A stretch of DNA of 64,000 nucleotides from positions 32,659-96,658 of the forward strand of contig NZ_JAMBNQ010000018.1 in the NCBI RefSeq assembly GCF_023715155.1, written 5' to 3'. The stretch is from Neobacillus mesonae. GTDB lineage: Bacteria > Bacillota > Bacilli > Bacillales > Cytobacillaceae. The position numbers and the translations under genes were made by a program. How positions within the stretch are numbered: position 1 is the stretch's first letter; each line of letters starts with the position of its first letter. The notes below the pieces were generated by a model. That model made no database searches and was not told where the DNA came from. It saw only the letters and a list, made by a program, of their open reading frames with translations. Positions 8,760 to 17,584 of this stretch are shown here, piece by piece.

Positions 8760-9753
8760 GTTCGTCTCTCCTCCCCTTCAATGTATGTAGGAAACAGCGC
8801 ACTTCATGTCCTTCGTTTTCTAATTTATATAAATCTGGTGTCTCGTTTTGGCATTTTTCAAATACTTCGGTACATCTTGCAGCAAAACGGCAGCCCTTGG
8901 GAACAGATCCTGGTGTGGGAACAGTTCCAGGTATGCTGTAAAGGCGTTCTTTCTTGCTTTTTAGATTTGGAACCGATTTCAATAATCCCTTTGTATAAGG
9001 ATGCTGTGGATTTTTTAAGATGGTTCGAACATCTCCTTGTTCGACCACTTGCCCTGCATACATTACGATGATCCGTTCACAGATTTCAGCGACAACCCCT
9101 AAATCATGGGTAATAAGAATAATGGAAGTGTTGGTTTTTTGATTTAAATCCTTCATTAACGCCAGAATTTGCGCCTGAATAGTGACATCAAGAGCTGTAG
9201 TCGGCTCGTCCGCTATCAGTACCCGCGGATGACAGGCCATAGCCATCGCAATCATGACCCTTTGACGCATACCTCCGGAGAGCTGATGGGGATATTCTTT
9301 TAAAATCCCCTCTGCCCTCGGAATCCCCACCAGTTTTAATAATTCAATGCTTTGTTTTTTCGCATTTGCTTTTGAAACTGTCGTATGTAATCGGATAGCC
9401 TCCACTAATTGATTGCCAATGGTAAACAATGGATTAAGAGATGTCATTGGTTCTTGAAAAATCATTGAAATTTGATTGCCTCGTATTTTCCGCCACTCTT
9501 TTTCAGGGAGATCTTTGAGGTTTTTTCCATCAAAAATGATCTCCCCCTCCTCAATTCTTCCGGGTGGGGAAGGAATTAACCCCATGGCTGCGAGGGATGT
9601 AACACTTTTACCACTCCCAGATTCCCCTACAATCCCGAGAATTTCCCCTTCTCTTAAGTCAAAGTTTATTCCATCAACTGCTGGCAGGAACTTCTTCCCA
9701 GATTGAAAAGATACCTTTAAATCCTTTATTTGCAGAATAGGTTCAATACTCAT
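8740..9753 (-). CDS. Peptide ABC transporter ATPase, DppD/OppD type
   Basis: 337 residues. Walker A GESGSGKSVTSLA (the Ser-Val variant of OppD/DppD), Q-loop MIFQEPMTSLNP, signature LSGGMRQRVMIAMAM, Walker B VLIADEPTTALD and H-loop ITHDLGVV are present. The C-terminal Cys set GCRFAARCTEVFEKC fits the oligopeptide-family extension. It is the first gene of the operon. The gene order D-F-binding protein-B-C matches B. subtilis appDFABC, although the binding protein looks more DppA-like. Confidence 0.92.
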   Translation of the reverse strand: MSIEPILQIKDLKVSFQSGKKFLPAVDGINFDLREGEILGIVGESGSGKSVTSLAAMGLIPSPPGRIEEGEIIFDGKNLKDLPEKEWRKIRGNQISMIFQEPMTSLNPLFTIGNQLVEAIRLHTTVSKANAKKQSIELLKLVGIPRAEGILKEYPHQLSGGMRQRVMIAMAMACHPRVLIADEPTTALDVTIQAQILALMKDLNQKTNTSIILITHDLGVVAEICERIIVMYAGQVVEQGDVRTILKNPQHPYTKGLLKSVPNLKSKKERLYSIPGTVPTPGSVPKGCRFAARCTEVFEKCQNETPDLYKLENEGHEVRCFLHTLKGRRDEHAGVTS

Positions 9754-9865
9754 ATTTCCACCTGCCTATTCATTTTTTATTTATCAAAAATATCATAATA
9801 TACTAAATATTACGGTAATTATAACATACTATGTACCCTAAAAAAACTTAAAAATGGATATAAAT

Positions 9866-9925
9866 TCAAAAAGACACCTAACACCATAGCGGGTACAGTT
9901 CCGCCGTGGGGTCAGGTGCCAGGAT
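9866..9925 (-). terminator. Terminator of the MerR/TipAS gene (GGTGTCAGG-type element)
   Basis: Minus strand: GGCACCTGACCCCACGGCGG, loop, then CGCTATGGTGTTAGGTGTC and TTTTT. The outer arms share the GGTGYCTGAC motif with the terminator at 10768, so this may be a dispersed palindromic element reused as a terminator. Confidence 0.75.
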
Positions 9926-9927
9926 CA

Positions 9928-10692
9928 TCAAGGCTTTATTCCTGTATAATGAAGAATGGCATCTCTTAAAAACTCAGCAGTTCCAGGCTGTTCTTTATCA
10001 TAGTAGGCTTTGAATCTTTCATCATCCACATACATTTGTGCCAGGCCAGCATGGGCTTCCTTACTATATTTCTGCCAGTAAAACTTAAGCCACTGTTTGT
10101 GCAGATTAGCTGCCTTTTGTGCAAGTTCTCCAGCCGGGTCACCTGTTTTCATCGCTTCTGCAAGAGTTTTTGTTATTTGTTCAGCCAAGGCTGTGACTTC
10201 ATCGTATTGTTGCTCCGTCATGTTTTGAAGTTTGGCATTTGATTGATTTACTGTATCCCCTCCATATTTCTGACGAATTTCCTTACCGTACTCTTTCTCG
10301 TTTTCATCGATCATTTTCTTTTTAAAGCCTTCAAATTTTTCTTTATCCGACATTTCGAATCTCCCTTCTGAATGTGCGATTGTTTTTTCGACATTCTCGA
10401 TTAGTCTATTTAATTGTTCCCTTTGTTCGAGGAGCTTTTGTCTATGTTCTCTTAGTGCTTGGGAGGCATCAAATGCAGGGTTTTTTACGATTATTTTAAT
10501 ATCATCTAAAGCTAATCCAAGTTCGCGGTAGAAGAGAATTTGCTGCAGCAGATCCACTTCTTTCCGGCCATAAATTCGGTAACCTGATGAATTTATTCTA
10601 GCAGGCTTAAGCATGCCAATTTCATCGTAATATCTTAAAGTTCTTGCACTGATTCCCGCCAAACTTGCCAGCTTCTGCACGGTATACTCCAA
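9928..10692 (-). CDS. MerR-family regulator with TipAS ligand-binding domain
   Basis: 254 residues. The N-terminal winged helix reads YTVQKLASLAGISARTLRYYDEIGML, followed by the MerR coiled-coil dimer helix (about residues 75-115). The C-terminal half (about 125-250) is a helical TipAS domain, with KYGGDTVNQSNAKLQNM early and EAHAGLAQMYVDDERFKAYYD late. Mta/TipAL-type proteins bind diverse drugs and activate efflux genes by untwisting promoters with long spacers. A matching palindrome lies upstream, suggesting autoregulation. No drug pump is adjacent on this strand, so targets may be elsewhere. Confidence 0.88.
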   Translation of the reverse strand: MEYTVQKLASLAGISARTLRYYDEIGMLKPARINSSGYRIYGRKEVDLLQQILFYRELGLALDDIKIIVKNPAFDASQALREHRQKLLEQREQLNRLIENVEKTIAHSEGRFEMSDKEKFEGFKKKMIDENEKEYGKEIRQKYGGDTVNQSNAKLQNMTEQQYDEVTALAEQITKTLAEAMKTGDPAGELAQKAANLHKQWLKFYWQKYSKEAHAGLAQMYVDDERFKAYYDKEQPGTAEFLRDAILHYTGIKP

Positions 10693-10715
10693 CTTGTCAC
10701 CTCCTCGTAATTTTA

Positions 10716-10746
10716 CGATACACCTTTACGCTGCGTTAAGGTCAAT
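10716..10746 (-). promoter_or_regulatory. Candidate MerR-type operator/promoter of the TipAS regulator
   Basis: Minus strand reads TTGACC, then the near-palindrome CCTTAACG-CAG-CGTAAAGG (plus positions 10723-10741), then TATCGT. The dyad sits between -35-like and -10-like elements, the arrangement used by MerR-family activators. Confidence 0.55.
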
Positions 10747-10765
10747 CATGAATTTACAGTTAAAT

Positions 10766-10802
10766 AAAAATGGGTGCCTGACACCGTTGTCAGACACCAC
10801 TG
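10766..10802 (-). terminator. Terminator of the BCCT gene
   Basis: Minus strand GGTGTCTGAC-AACG-GTGTCAGGCACC followed by CATTTTTATTT. Shares the GGTGYCTGAC palindrome with the element at 9866-9925. Confidence 0.75.
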
Positions 10803-10814
10803 GATGTATCTTCA

Positions 10815-12359
10815 TTACTCTTCTGTTGCTTCTTTAATTCGTCTAATCAATTTTTCACGGAATACTTTCTTCTCCACTTTCAGTGATTTTACTAAGGAAA
10901 AAATCATCAGAATCATGATAATGGTGAAAGGGAATGCTGCGATAATGGAGGCCGTTTGCAGTGCTTCCAAACCGCCTGCCCATAATAATACAGCAGCAGA
11001 TGCAGATTGAATAACTCCCCATGTCAGCTTTACACGATTTGGCGGGTTTAAGCTTCCCCCAGTTGATTGCATTCCCAACACAAATGTGGCGGAGTCAGCT
11101 GAGGTAATAAAGAACGTTCCGATTAAAAAGATAGCAATATAAGACATGATTGTTCCAAGTGGAAATTGAGAAAGCACCGTAAAAAGGGCAATTTCCTGTC
11201 CTCGGTTATTCACAATCTCATTAATTCCCGCATGCTTAAAAAATTCCAGCCATACGGCTGAACCTCCGAATACAGAAAACCATAAAGCACCAAACAATGT
11301 CGGAACCAATAATACTCCTATAATAAATTCCCTGATTGTTCTTCCTTTTGACACCCTTGCAATAAAGGTGCCTACAAATGGCGCCCATGCAATCCACCAC
11401 GCCCAGTAAAAAATCGTCCAATCCTGCACCCACGTATTTTGTTCGAAAGGACTCAGCCTAAAGCTCATCGAAACTAAATTTTGTAAATAACCCCCAAGTG
11501 TTGTTGTAAATAAATCCATAATAAAATTGGTTGGCCCTGCAAAAAGCAGGAACAGCATTAATAAGATGGCTAAAAGGATATTAGCATTACTAAGAAATGC
11601 AATTCCTTTCTCTAAACCTGTAGATGCTGATAACATGTAAAAAAACGTCACAATGATTATAATGATAAGCTGGGTTGTAAAAGTATTATGAATTGCCGGA
11701 AACAGGTAGGATACACCACCACTGATCTGCGTCGCACCAAATCCTAATGATGTGGCAACTCCGAAAACTGTTGCAAAAATGGCAATAAAATCAAACAATA
11801 CTCCAAGCGGACCATTTACCCGGTCACCGAATATTGGTTTTAATATTTGGCTGACGACCCCAGGTGTATCTCTTCTAAAATTAAAATACGCAAGGATTAG
11901 GCCGATAACCGCATATATTCCCCATGGATGCAGGCCCCAATGAAAAAACGAGTAGCGCACCGCTAGTTTGGCCGCCTCTGTTGTTTGTCCCTTTCCCGCT
12001 GGAGGATCATAGTAATGTGATAATGGCTCTGCCACACCCCAAAACACAAGACCTATACCCATTCCTGCGCTAAACAGCATGGCAAACCATGTTAAGATGC
12101 CAAATTCAGGCTCGTCCTTATCCTTGCCCAGTTTAATATTTCCGTACCTGGTAAAAATCATGGTCAGAGAAAACACAAGAAATCCTGTTGCTGAGAGAAG
12201 ATAAAACCAGCCAAACTTTTCAATAATAGAAGTTTGAATCACATTCGTCACATGCTGTAAATTTCCATTTGGGAGAACATCTTTCGGAACGACTCCCCAA
12301 ATAATGAACAGAATCGAAACTACAAGTGCAACCCAAAAAACTCTCGTCGTCTTTTTCAT
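10815..12359 (-). CDS. BCCT-family osmolyte (betaine/choline/carnitine) transporter
   Basis: 514 residues from the ATG at 12359, which has AGAGGTG upstream; the longer frame to 12527 has no start signal. Twelve hydrophobic segments are visible. The Trp-rich BCCT signature is WTIFYWAWWIAWAPFVGTF, and FFITSADSATFVLGMQS is the other conserved block. The glycine-rich unwound-helix stretch is FSAGMGIGLVFWGVAEP. BCCT carriers such as OpuD import glycine betaine with Na+ or H+. The substrate is not fixed by the sequence. It is a single-gene unit between terminators. Confidence 0.9.
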   Translation of the reverse strand: MKKTTRVFWVALVVSILFIIWGVVPKDVLPNGNLQHVTNVIQTSIIEKFGWFYLLSATGFLVFSLTMIFTRYGNIKLGKDKDEPEFGILTWFAMLFSAGMGIGLVFWGVAEPLSHYYDPPAGKGQTTEAAKLAVRYSFFHWGLHPWGIYAVIGLILAYFNFRRDTPGVVSQILKPIFGDRVNGPLGVLFDFIAIFATVFGVATSLGFGATQISGGVSYLFPAIHNTFTTQLIIIIIVTFFYMLSASTGLEKGIAFLSNANILLAILLMLFLLFAGPTNFIMDLFTTTLGGYLQNLVSMSFRLSPFEQNTWVQDWTIFYWAWWIAWAPFVGTFIARVSKGRTIREFIIGVLLVPTLFGALWFSVFGGSAVWLEFFKHAGINEIVNNRGQEIALFTVLSQFPLGTIMSYIAIFLIGTFFITSADSATFVLGMQSTGGSLNPPNRVKLTWGVIQSASAAVLLWAGGLEALQTASIIAAFPFTIIMILMIFSLVKSLKVEKKVFREKLIRRIKEATEE

Positions 12360-12508
12360 AAAAGAACACCTCTTCCCATCTAACATCCTATTCAAAGTAT
12401 TCTTTAAGACGAAACATCCTATTCTAAAAATGCCATTTAAAATAAGTCTTCTTTTGGTATTGTTTGTCCTCCCTCCTGCATACAGTTGAACAAAAAGGAG
12501 GCTGGACA

Positions 12509-12871
12509 ATGAGTATATCTTTTTCAACGATGAAACTTATTCGATATGTGGTTGCCTATGTTTTTATTATTTCCGGGCTAATGAAGCTCTTGAATACGGA
12601 GACTGCTAATCATTTTCTTAGTTTTGGTCTTCCTTATCCCAATATGATGCTAAAGCTTGTCATTATTTTAGAAATTGGCTGTGGTATTTTTATTTTAGTA
12701 AATAAATCTGTCAAAACAGCAACTGTTCCGTTAATAGCTATTATGATTGCTGCCATCTTGATTACAAAACTGCCCTACTTAAATTCTGGTCTGCTTAATT
12801 TTGCCTTTTACTCAAAACTTGATATGGTCATATTAGTTTTGTTGATCATCCTTTATAACCGAAATCCATAA
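12509..12871 (+). CDS. DoxX/MauE-like small membrane protein
   Basis: 120 residues from ATG 12509, preceded by AAAGGAGG at ideal spacing. Four hydrophobic helices are visible (about residues 7-27, 45-62, 70-88, 98-117). The first helix, YVVAYVFIISGLMKLLN, and the mid-protein EIGCGIFILVN fit the DoxX/MauE superfamily, whose members work in redox or electron-transfer contexts in many bacteria. The exact role is unknown. It is divergent from the BCCT gene, with only about 150 bases between starts. Confidence 0.7.
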   Translation: MSISFSTMKLIRYVVAYVFIISGLMKLLNTETANHFLSFGLPYPNMMLKLVIILEIGCGIFILVNKSVKTATVPLIAIMIAAILITKLPYLNSGLLNFAFYSKLDMVILVLLIILYNRNP

Positions 12872-12907
12872 CTGAAGTTGTATGTAAATTATTTGTGAAT
12901 ATCAAAT

Positions 12908-12964
12908 AATAAAGTACCAGAAATCCTATTGTGCTGTACAGCTGATAGAATCTTTGGTACTTCG
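12908..12964. terminator. Bidirectional terminator-like hairpin between convergent genes
   Basis: AAAGTACCAGAAATCCTAT pairs with ATAGAATCTTTGGTACTT around a 14-base loop, with small bulges. It lies between the DoxX-like stop and the YgbA-like stop. Confidence 0.65.
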
Positions 12965-12968
12965 CTCC

Positions 12969-13292
12969 TTATTTATTTAACACATATTTAAAAATAAATA
13001 TTGGATGATATACGAGAAGCCATGGCCCAAGGTATCTGATAATCGTATCCATTTTCTGACGGTAGATAGGACTGAAGCAATAAACCTTGCAGTTGGAGCA
13101 TGTCGGTTTATTCTCACCAAAGCGGCAAAATGAGAGTTTCAATAAACAATAATTTCTTAATTCCTGACATTCGTTACATAATTGTTCGTGGTGATGTTCC
13201 TTATGACAATAGAGTTCAATCATTTGTTTCACTAATTCTTTTTCCTTCAGGATATTCGGTCCGGTATTCAGTTCATATAAACGTGCTCCCAT
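12969..13292 (-). CDS. YgbA-like 'nitrous oxide-stimulated promoter' family protein
   Basis: 107 residues from ATG 13292, which has GGAGGGAG upstream; a longer ATG at 13322 lacks a ribosome site. Cysteines occur as YCHKEHHHEQLCNEC and CSNCKVYCFSPIYRQKM, followed by IIRYLGPWLLVYHPIF, matching the YgbA_NO family (E. coli YgbA), whose members respond to nitric oxide stress. The Cys/His pattern suggests metal or Fe-S binding. The function is not established. Confidence 0.75.
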   Translation of the reverse strand: MGARLYELNTGPNILKEKELVKQMIELYCHKEHHHEQLCNECQELRNYCLLKLSFCRFGENKPTCSNCKVYCFSPIYRQKMDTIIRYLGPWLLVYHPIFIFKYVLNK

Positions 13293-13429
13293 ACTGTATG
13301 ACTCCCTCCGATTAAAATCCATTTCCTTATCTTGACATTATCATAAAAGGACATCGTGAATTTCGGGGAACATTTACAGAATTGAAACAATTTTATGGAA
13401 GAAATATGAACTTTTGGATTGTTCGTATT

Positions 13430-13466
13430 CAAAAAAAAAACTCTGAGATTGGATCCAGAGTTTCTA
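13430..13466 (-). terminator. Terminator of the arginase-family gene
   Basis: Minus strand AAACTCTG-GATCCAATCT-CAGAGTTT followed by a run of T residues (plus A run at 13432-13440). Confidence 0.8.
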
Positions 13467-14249
13467 TGCGCCTATTGTTTTTTGTTGTGCTGCTTTTAGA
13501 CAAGTTTGCAATATTTCAAGGTTTGCGTGTTCATTTTTATGAATCATGGCTTGATAATCAGGCAGAACCATGTCAACTGGAGAAATATGTTCCTCACCGC
13601 AAATGTCTATCCCTTCTACTTGTTTGCTCTTGATAAGCATTTCCAAGTAGTGGGTTAGTGTATCAAGTTTCATCATACCTTGATCCCAGTTGGTTTCTAC
13701 TTCAGCCGTATTCAACACGTCTTTATCGATACTGATATAAATATTTTGAGTATGAATAGTGGATAAAATTGATTTTAATGAATAATGATGTCGTTCGTCA
13801 AGCGGAAAAATGGTCACTTTTCGATGCTGAATAGGATGCTTTGAAATCGTAGTTGGTCCAATGATGACAACTTGCTGTAATAAAGGGATGTCATTCAGGG
13901 CATAAGCGACCCATGAACCACATGAAAGCAAACTCTCACCTTGCACCTCACCCATCCCAAGGTCTGGATGGTTGTCAAATAATACGAGGGTGAACGGCTT
14001 AGTTATTTCTTTTAACATTAAATACGTCATATAATGAAAGTTTCCGCTGCCAATAAAGGTAATTCCCATCTGGGCTCTTTTTTTCAAATACCGTTTTAAA
14101 ATAGTTAATGAATCTTCTTCGCAAAATAAATTAACATGTTGAATGTGACGAAAATCAAGGTCTTCATGTTTGTAGTTTAATAGTTTTGATTGTGCATAAT
14201 ATGTTTCATCAAAATGCATAATACTAATCCCATTTCTAATTAACCCCAT
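13464..14249 (-). CDS. Arginase/agmatinase/formiminoglutamase-superfamily hydrolase
   Basis: 261 residues, a little short for the family. The metal ligands are visible: His in GSGNFHYMTYL, DxHxD in LVLFDNHPDLGMG, and DxD in IYISIDKDVLN. GIDICGEEHISP near the end replaces the usual GxDxxE loop. The ureohydrolase chemistry (removal of urea or formamide from a guanidino-type substrate) is inferred from the intact Mn site; the substrate is unclear. AGGAGAT lies before the ATG. It has its own terminator and no catabolic neighbours, so it could act on an uncommon substrate. Confidence 0.85.
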   Translation of the reverse strand: MGLIRNGISIMHFDETYYAQSKLLNYKHEDLDFRHIQHVNLFCEEDSLTILKRYLKKRAQMGITFIGSGNFHYMTYLMLKEITKPFTLVLFDNHPDLGMGEVQGESLLSCGSWVAYALNDIPLLQQVVIIGPTTISKHPIQHRKVTIFPLDERHHYSLKSILSTIHTQNIYISIDKDVLNTAEVETNWDQGMMKLDTLTHYLEMLIKSKQVEGIDICGEEHISPVDMVLPDYQAMIHKNEHANLEILQTCLKAAQQKTIGA

Positions 14250-14453
14250 GTTCCTTCATCTCCTATAAAAAAACATTTCAGTATAAGGCATCAGCTGGTT
14301 ATATATGAATTAGAATTATATCTACTATTATATCACTTTTAGCAAATGGATCCATTTTCCTGCCTTTGGACTCTTTAATTGGAATTTTCTACATAATAAT
14401 AGTTATAATAGTTTAATAAACTGGACTTTTTTGGCCAAATTTGGGGGTAACAG

Positions 14454-15665
14454 ATGAACGAAAATGAAAATCAAAAGATGTACCACATTTTTTTAATCAT
14501 CGGAATCATTTTTATTGCCTTTAACCTGCGGCCGGCGATTACATCAATTGGTCCTATTATTGGTTTAATGCGTGAGGATTTAAGTATATCCAATGGAACA
14601 GCAGGCTTTATTACAACACTTCCCTTGCTTTCCTTTGCCGTTTTTTCTATTCTGGCACCAAAAATCGGCCAGACTTTAAGTAATGAACGGACAATTTTGC
14701 TTGGATTAATTGTTTTATTAATCGGAATCGTCCTTCGATCAACAGGAATGATTACCGCTCTTTTTCTAGGCACCTTATTAGTCGGTATTGGGATTGCCAT
14801 CGGGAATGTCTTGCTTCCAGGCATTGTTAAATCAAAATTCCCTGATAAAGTCGGGATTTTGACCAGTATCTATACCACATCCATGAATGCATTTGCAGCA
14901 CTTGGATCAGGAATCAGTATTCCTCTTGCTCAAGGGTTAGGACTAGGCTGGCAAAAAGCACTTGCTTTTTGGGGAATCCTCACCTTGATTACTATCTTTA
15001 TTTGGGTGCCGCAGCTTCGGGGGAAAATGAGCAAAAGAACCGCTTCTCAGGGCGGCCACTCTTCTTTTAAAGCATTATGGAGTTCCTCTATCGCATGGCA
15101 GGTGACTTTTTTCATGGGTCTGCAATCTTTTTCCTTCTATTCTACCATTGCGTGGATACCAGAAATAGTTGAAAGCAGCGGGATGAGTTTATCCGCAGCC
15201 GGATGGATGCTGTCCTTGATGCAGATCGTCGGTTTGCCGGCAACTTTTTTCGCACCGGTGCTGGCTGGACGGTTTCAAAATCAGAAAGGCCTAGTTCTGG
15301 TAATCGGAGCCTGCTACTTAACCGGAACTTTAGGACTAATTGCCGCCTCGGCTTATTGGATGATTGTTTTATCCATTGTTTTCATCGGAGTTGCCCAGGG
15401 GGCAAGCATTAGTCTTGCACTTACCATGATTGGCCTGCGTACAACAAGTGCCAAGCAGGCAGCTGATTTATCCGGGATGTCACAATCCATTGGCTACTTG
15501 CTCGCGGCTATTGGACCAAGCCTCATCGGCTTTTTATTTGACCAAACACATTCCTGGATCATACCGCTGGTTATTTTGTGCGTTGTGGTTGTCCTCATGA
15601 CAATTGCAGGTGTTGGAGCTGCACGGAATCAATACGTGGTAAAGGATACGGCGGTTAATAATTAA
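14454..15665 (+). CDS. MFS transporter, CynX/NimT family
   Basis: 403 residues with twelve hydrophobic segments. The N-terminus AFNLRPAITSIGPIIGLM is the hallmark of the CynX/NimT (cyanate / 2-nitroimidazole) MFS branch; TTLPLLSFAVFSILAP is also typical. GGGGG lies 5-6 bases before ATG 14454. No cyanase gene is next to it, so cyanate transport is not supported by context; B. subtilis YycB-type exporters are closer candidates. Single gene, convergent with the NAD(P)HX repair gene across a repeat array. Confidence 0.85.
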   Translation: MNENENQKMYHIFLIIGIIFIAFNLRPAITSIGPIIGLMREDLSISNGTAGFITTLPLLSFAVFSILAPKIGQTLSNERTILLGLIVLLIGIVLRSTGMITALFLGTLLVGIGIAIGNVLLPGIVKSKFPDKVGILTSIYTTSMNAFAALGSGISIPLAQGLGLGWQKALAFWGILTLITIFIWVPQLRGKMSKRTASQGGHSSFKALWSSSIAWQVTFFMGLQSFSFYSTIAWIPEIVESSGMSLSAAGWMLSLMQIVGLPATFFAPVLAGRFQNQKGLVLVIGACYLTGTLGLIAASAYWMIVLSIVFIGVAQGASISLALTMIGLRTTSAKQAADLSGMSQSIGYLLAAIGPSLIGFLFDQTHSWIIPLVILCVVVVLMTIAGVGAARNQYVVKDTAVNN

Positions 15666-15732
15666 CTTAAAAGGAATCCGGGTCCGGAAATGTTCTTATT
15701 TTTGGGGACTTTTGGTGTGGGCTTGAGCCCTT

Positions 15733-15955
15733 TCTTGTTCTCATGGGATGTTTATGAGAACTCTGCGTCCTTCCCTGTCCTCATGAAACGGTTATGGGGA
15801 CCCTAGGCGGGAACTAGAATCCTTTTTTGTCCTCATGAAGCAGTTATGAGGACTCTGCGCGGGAACTAGAAACCCCTTTTCTCCTCATGAAGTGATTATG
15901 AGAACTCTGCGCAGAAACTGAAAACTATTTCTGTCCTCATAAAAAGGAGCAGCCC
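15733..15955. repeat. Hairpin tandem array, 5 units with 40/52/52/52-bp steps
   Basis: CTCAT cores at 15740, 15780, 15832, 15884 and 15936. Units carry inverted repeats: GTTCTCAT...ATGAGAAC in the first and GTCCTCAT...ATGAGGAC in the third, a compensatory base-pair change, with linkers such as ACTCTGCGCGGGAACTAGAA. The array fills the convergent gap between the CynX-type MFS and the NAD(P)HX repair gene. No ORF is supported. Confidence 0.85.
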
Positions 15956-15974
15956 AAACGGCTACGCCCCTCCA

Positions 15975-17525
15975 TTATCCAATTAAATTCAACTGTTCCC
16001 GCACCCCATCAATAATATCAAGCGGTGTTACCCCATAATGGGATAAAGTTTTGGCTTTCTCCTCCCCAGCCTTTGCATGGAGATAACTAGCTGCCACTAT
16101 AGCGTCCAAAACTCCTGCCCCTTGAGCTAAAAAAGAGGTAATCAAACCTGTCAGTACATCGCCGCTTCCACCTTTCCCTAAGGCATCATGACCGTATGGA
16201 TTAATATAAACCTCACCTAGAGGACCAGCAATCACTGAACGATGTCCTTTTAACAGCAAATAAACGGAATTTTCCCTGGCAAATTTTTGGGCAGCATCTA
16301 ACCTGTTCTCTTCCACCTCTTTCACTGTACAATTTAATAACCTAGCCATTTCTCCAGGGTGCGGAGTAAAAATGACATCTCCTTTATACTGCCTGATCCT
16401 ATCCAGCTCATTACGCAGTAAATAAAGGGCATCTGCATCCACCACCACGGACTGATTTTCCAATAAACCAAACAAGGTTCCAAGCCATTTTTCACCGCCG
16501 GAAAACCGGCCCATCCCAGGTCCAATAGCGATACTGTCAAACTGTGACAACCTTCCTGCTAGTTCTTCCAGTCCTGCTTCTGCAAAGTGGCCATCCGCCT
16601 CTGGCAATGGTAAAAACAGGGATTCCGGATTCTGTGCAGCAGCCATAGGATAGATATTTTTCGGGACCGCTAATGTGACAAGGCCTGCCCCAGACTTTAA
16701 CACTGCTTTTGCTGTAAAAATCGGCGCTCCCACAAAATGCAGCGATCCGCCAACGACAAGCACATGGCCAAACGTCCCCTTATGTCCCTGCTGAGGCCTG
16801 ACAGGTATACATTTTTTCGCTAAACTTTCCGTAATCACCTTTGGCAAATCAAATTCCAAATCCGCTGCAATGGAAGGGGGGACAGAAATATCAACTGCCT
16901 TCCACTCTCCTATATGCTTGGGACCATCCTGCAGGAAAAATCCTTTTTTCGGGAAAACAAACGATATGGTTTTATCAGCCTTAATCGCAGCCCCAGCCAC
17001 TTTACCGTTATCACTGCTTACCCCAGAAGGAATATCAACAGAAATTATTAATTTTTCTCCGTGGTACTCATTTACCATCGAAATGACAGAATCAAAAGGC
17101 GGTCTAACCGGACCATTGACACCTGTTCCTAAAATTGCATCGACAATAATATCTGCTCGGTCTAATACATTTCGAAGGTCTTTGATAGTATTTTCTTGAA
17201 AGTAAAAAATCGGCAGTTTTCGATTAACATATACATTAAATTGAATTTTCGCATCCCCTTTAAGCCGTGCTGGACTTGCCAATAAACACAGCGATGGTTT
17301 GAGGCCCAAATCAAACAGCCTGCGGGCAATGACAAAACCATCTCCGCCATTATTTCCTCCCCCCGCGAGTACCACTACTTTCGGACTTTCACATGAAGCG
17401 CATCTTAAAATTTCTTCAACAACAGCCGCCCCGGCGTTTTCCATTAAAACGACTCCGGGCAGCCCTATTTTATTCATTGTATACTGGTCCATTTGCTGCA
17501 TTTCCTTCTGACCTGCTGCAAACAT
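15975..17525 (-). CDS. nnr: Bifunctional NAD(P)H-hydrate epimerase / ADP-dependent dehydratase
   Basis: 516 residues. Residues 1-215 are the YjeF_N epimerase domain, with MENAGAAVVE, VLAGGGNNGGDGFVIARRL and AILGTGVNGPV. Residues 230-510 are the YjeF_C/YxkO dehydratase domain, with GHKGTFGHVLVVGGS, IGPGMGR, VVDADAL, FTPHPGEMARL and GKGGSGDVLTGLI. It repairs hydrated NADH and NADPH in the cytoplasm. GAAGGGGCGG precedes the ATG. Fused Nnr proteins are common. It stands alone between the repeat array and the MFS gene. Confidence 0.93.
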   Translation of the reverse strand: MFAAGQKEMQQMDQYTMNKIGLPGVVLMENAGAAVVEEILRCASCESPKVVVLAGGGNNGGDGFVIARRLFDLGLKPSLCLLASPARLKGDAKIQFNVYVNRKLPIFYFQENTIKDLRNVLDRADIIVDAILGTGVNGPVRPPFDSVISMVNEYHGEKLIISVDIPSGVSSDNGKVAGAAIKADKTISFVFPKKGFFLQDGPKHIGEWKAVDISVPPSIAADLEFDLPKVITESLAKKCIPVRPQQGHKGTFGHVLVVGGSLHFVGAPIFTAKAVLKSGAGLVTLAVPKNIYPMAAAQNPESLFLPLPEADGHFAEAGLEELAGRLSQFDSIAIGPGMGRFSGGEKWLGTLFGLLENQSVVVDADALYLLRNELDRIRQYKGDVIFTPHPGEMARLLNCTVKEVEENRLDAAQKFARENSVYLLLKGHRSVIAGPLGEVYINPYGHDALGKGGSGDVLTGLITSFLAQGAGVLDAIVAASYLHAKAGEEKAKTLSHYGVTPLDIIDGVREQLNLIG

Positions 17526-17584
17526 TGTACATCCGCCCCTTCTATATCGCTTATCTCTATTATAAAGATAATCTTACGTCAAAA

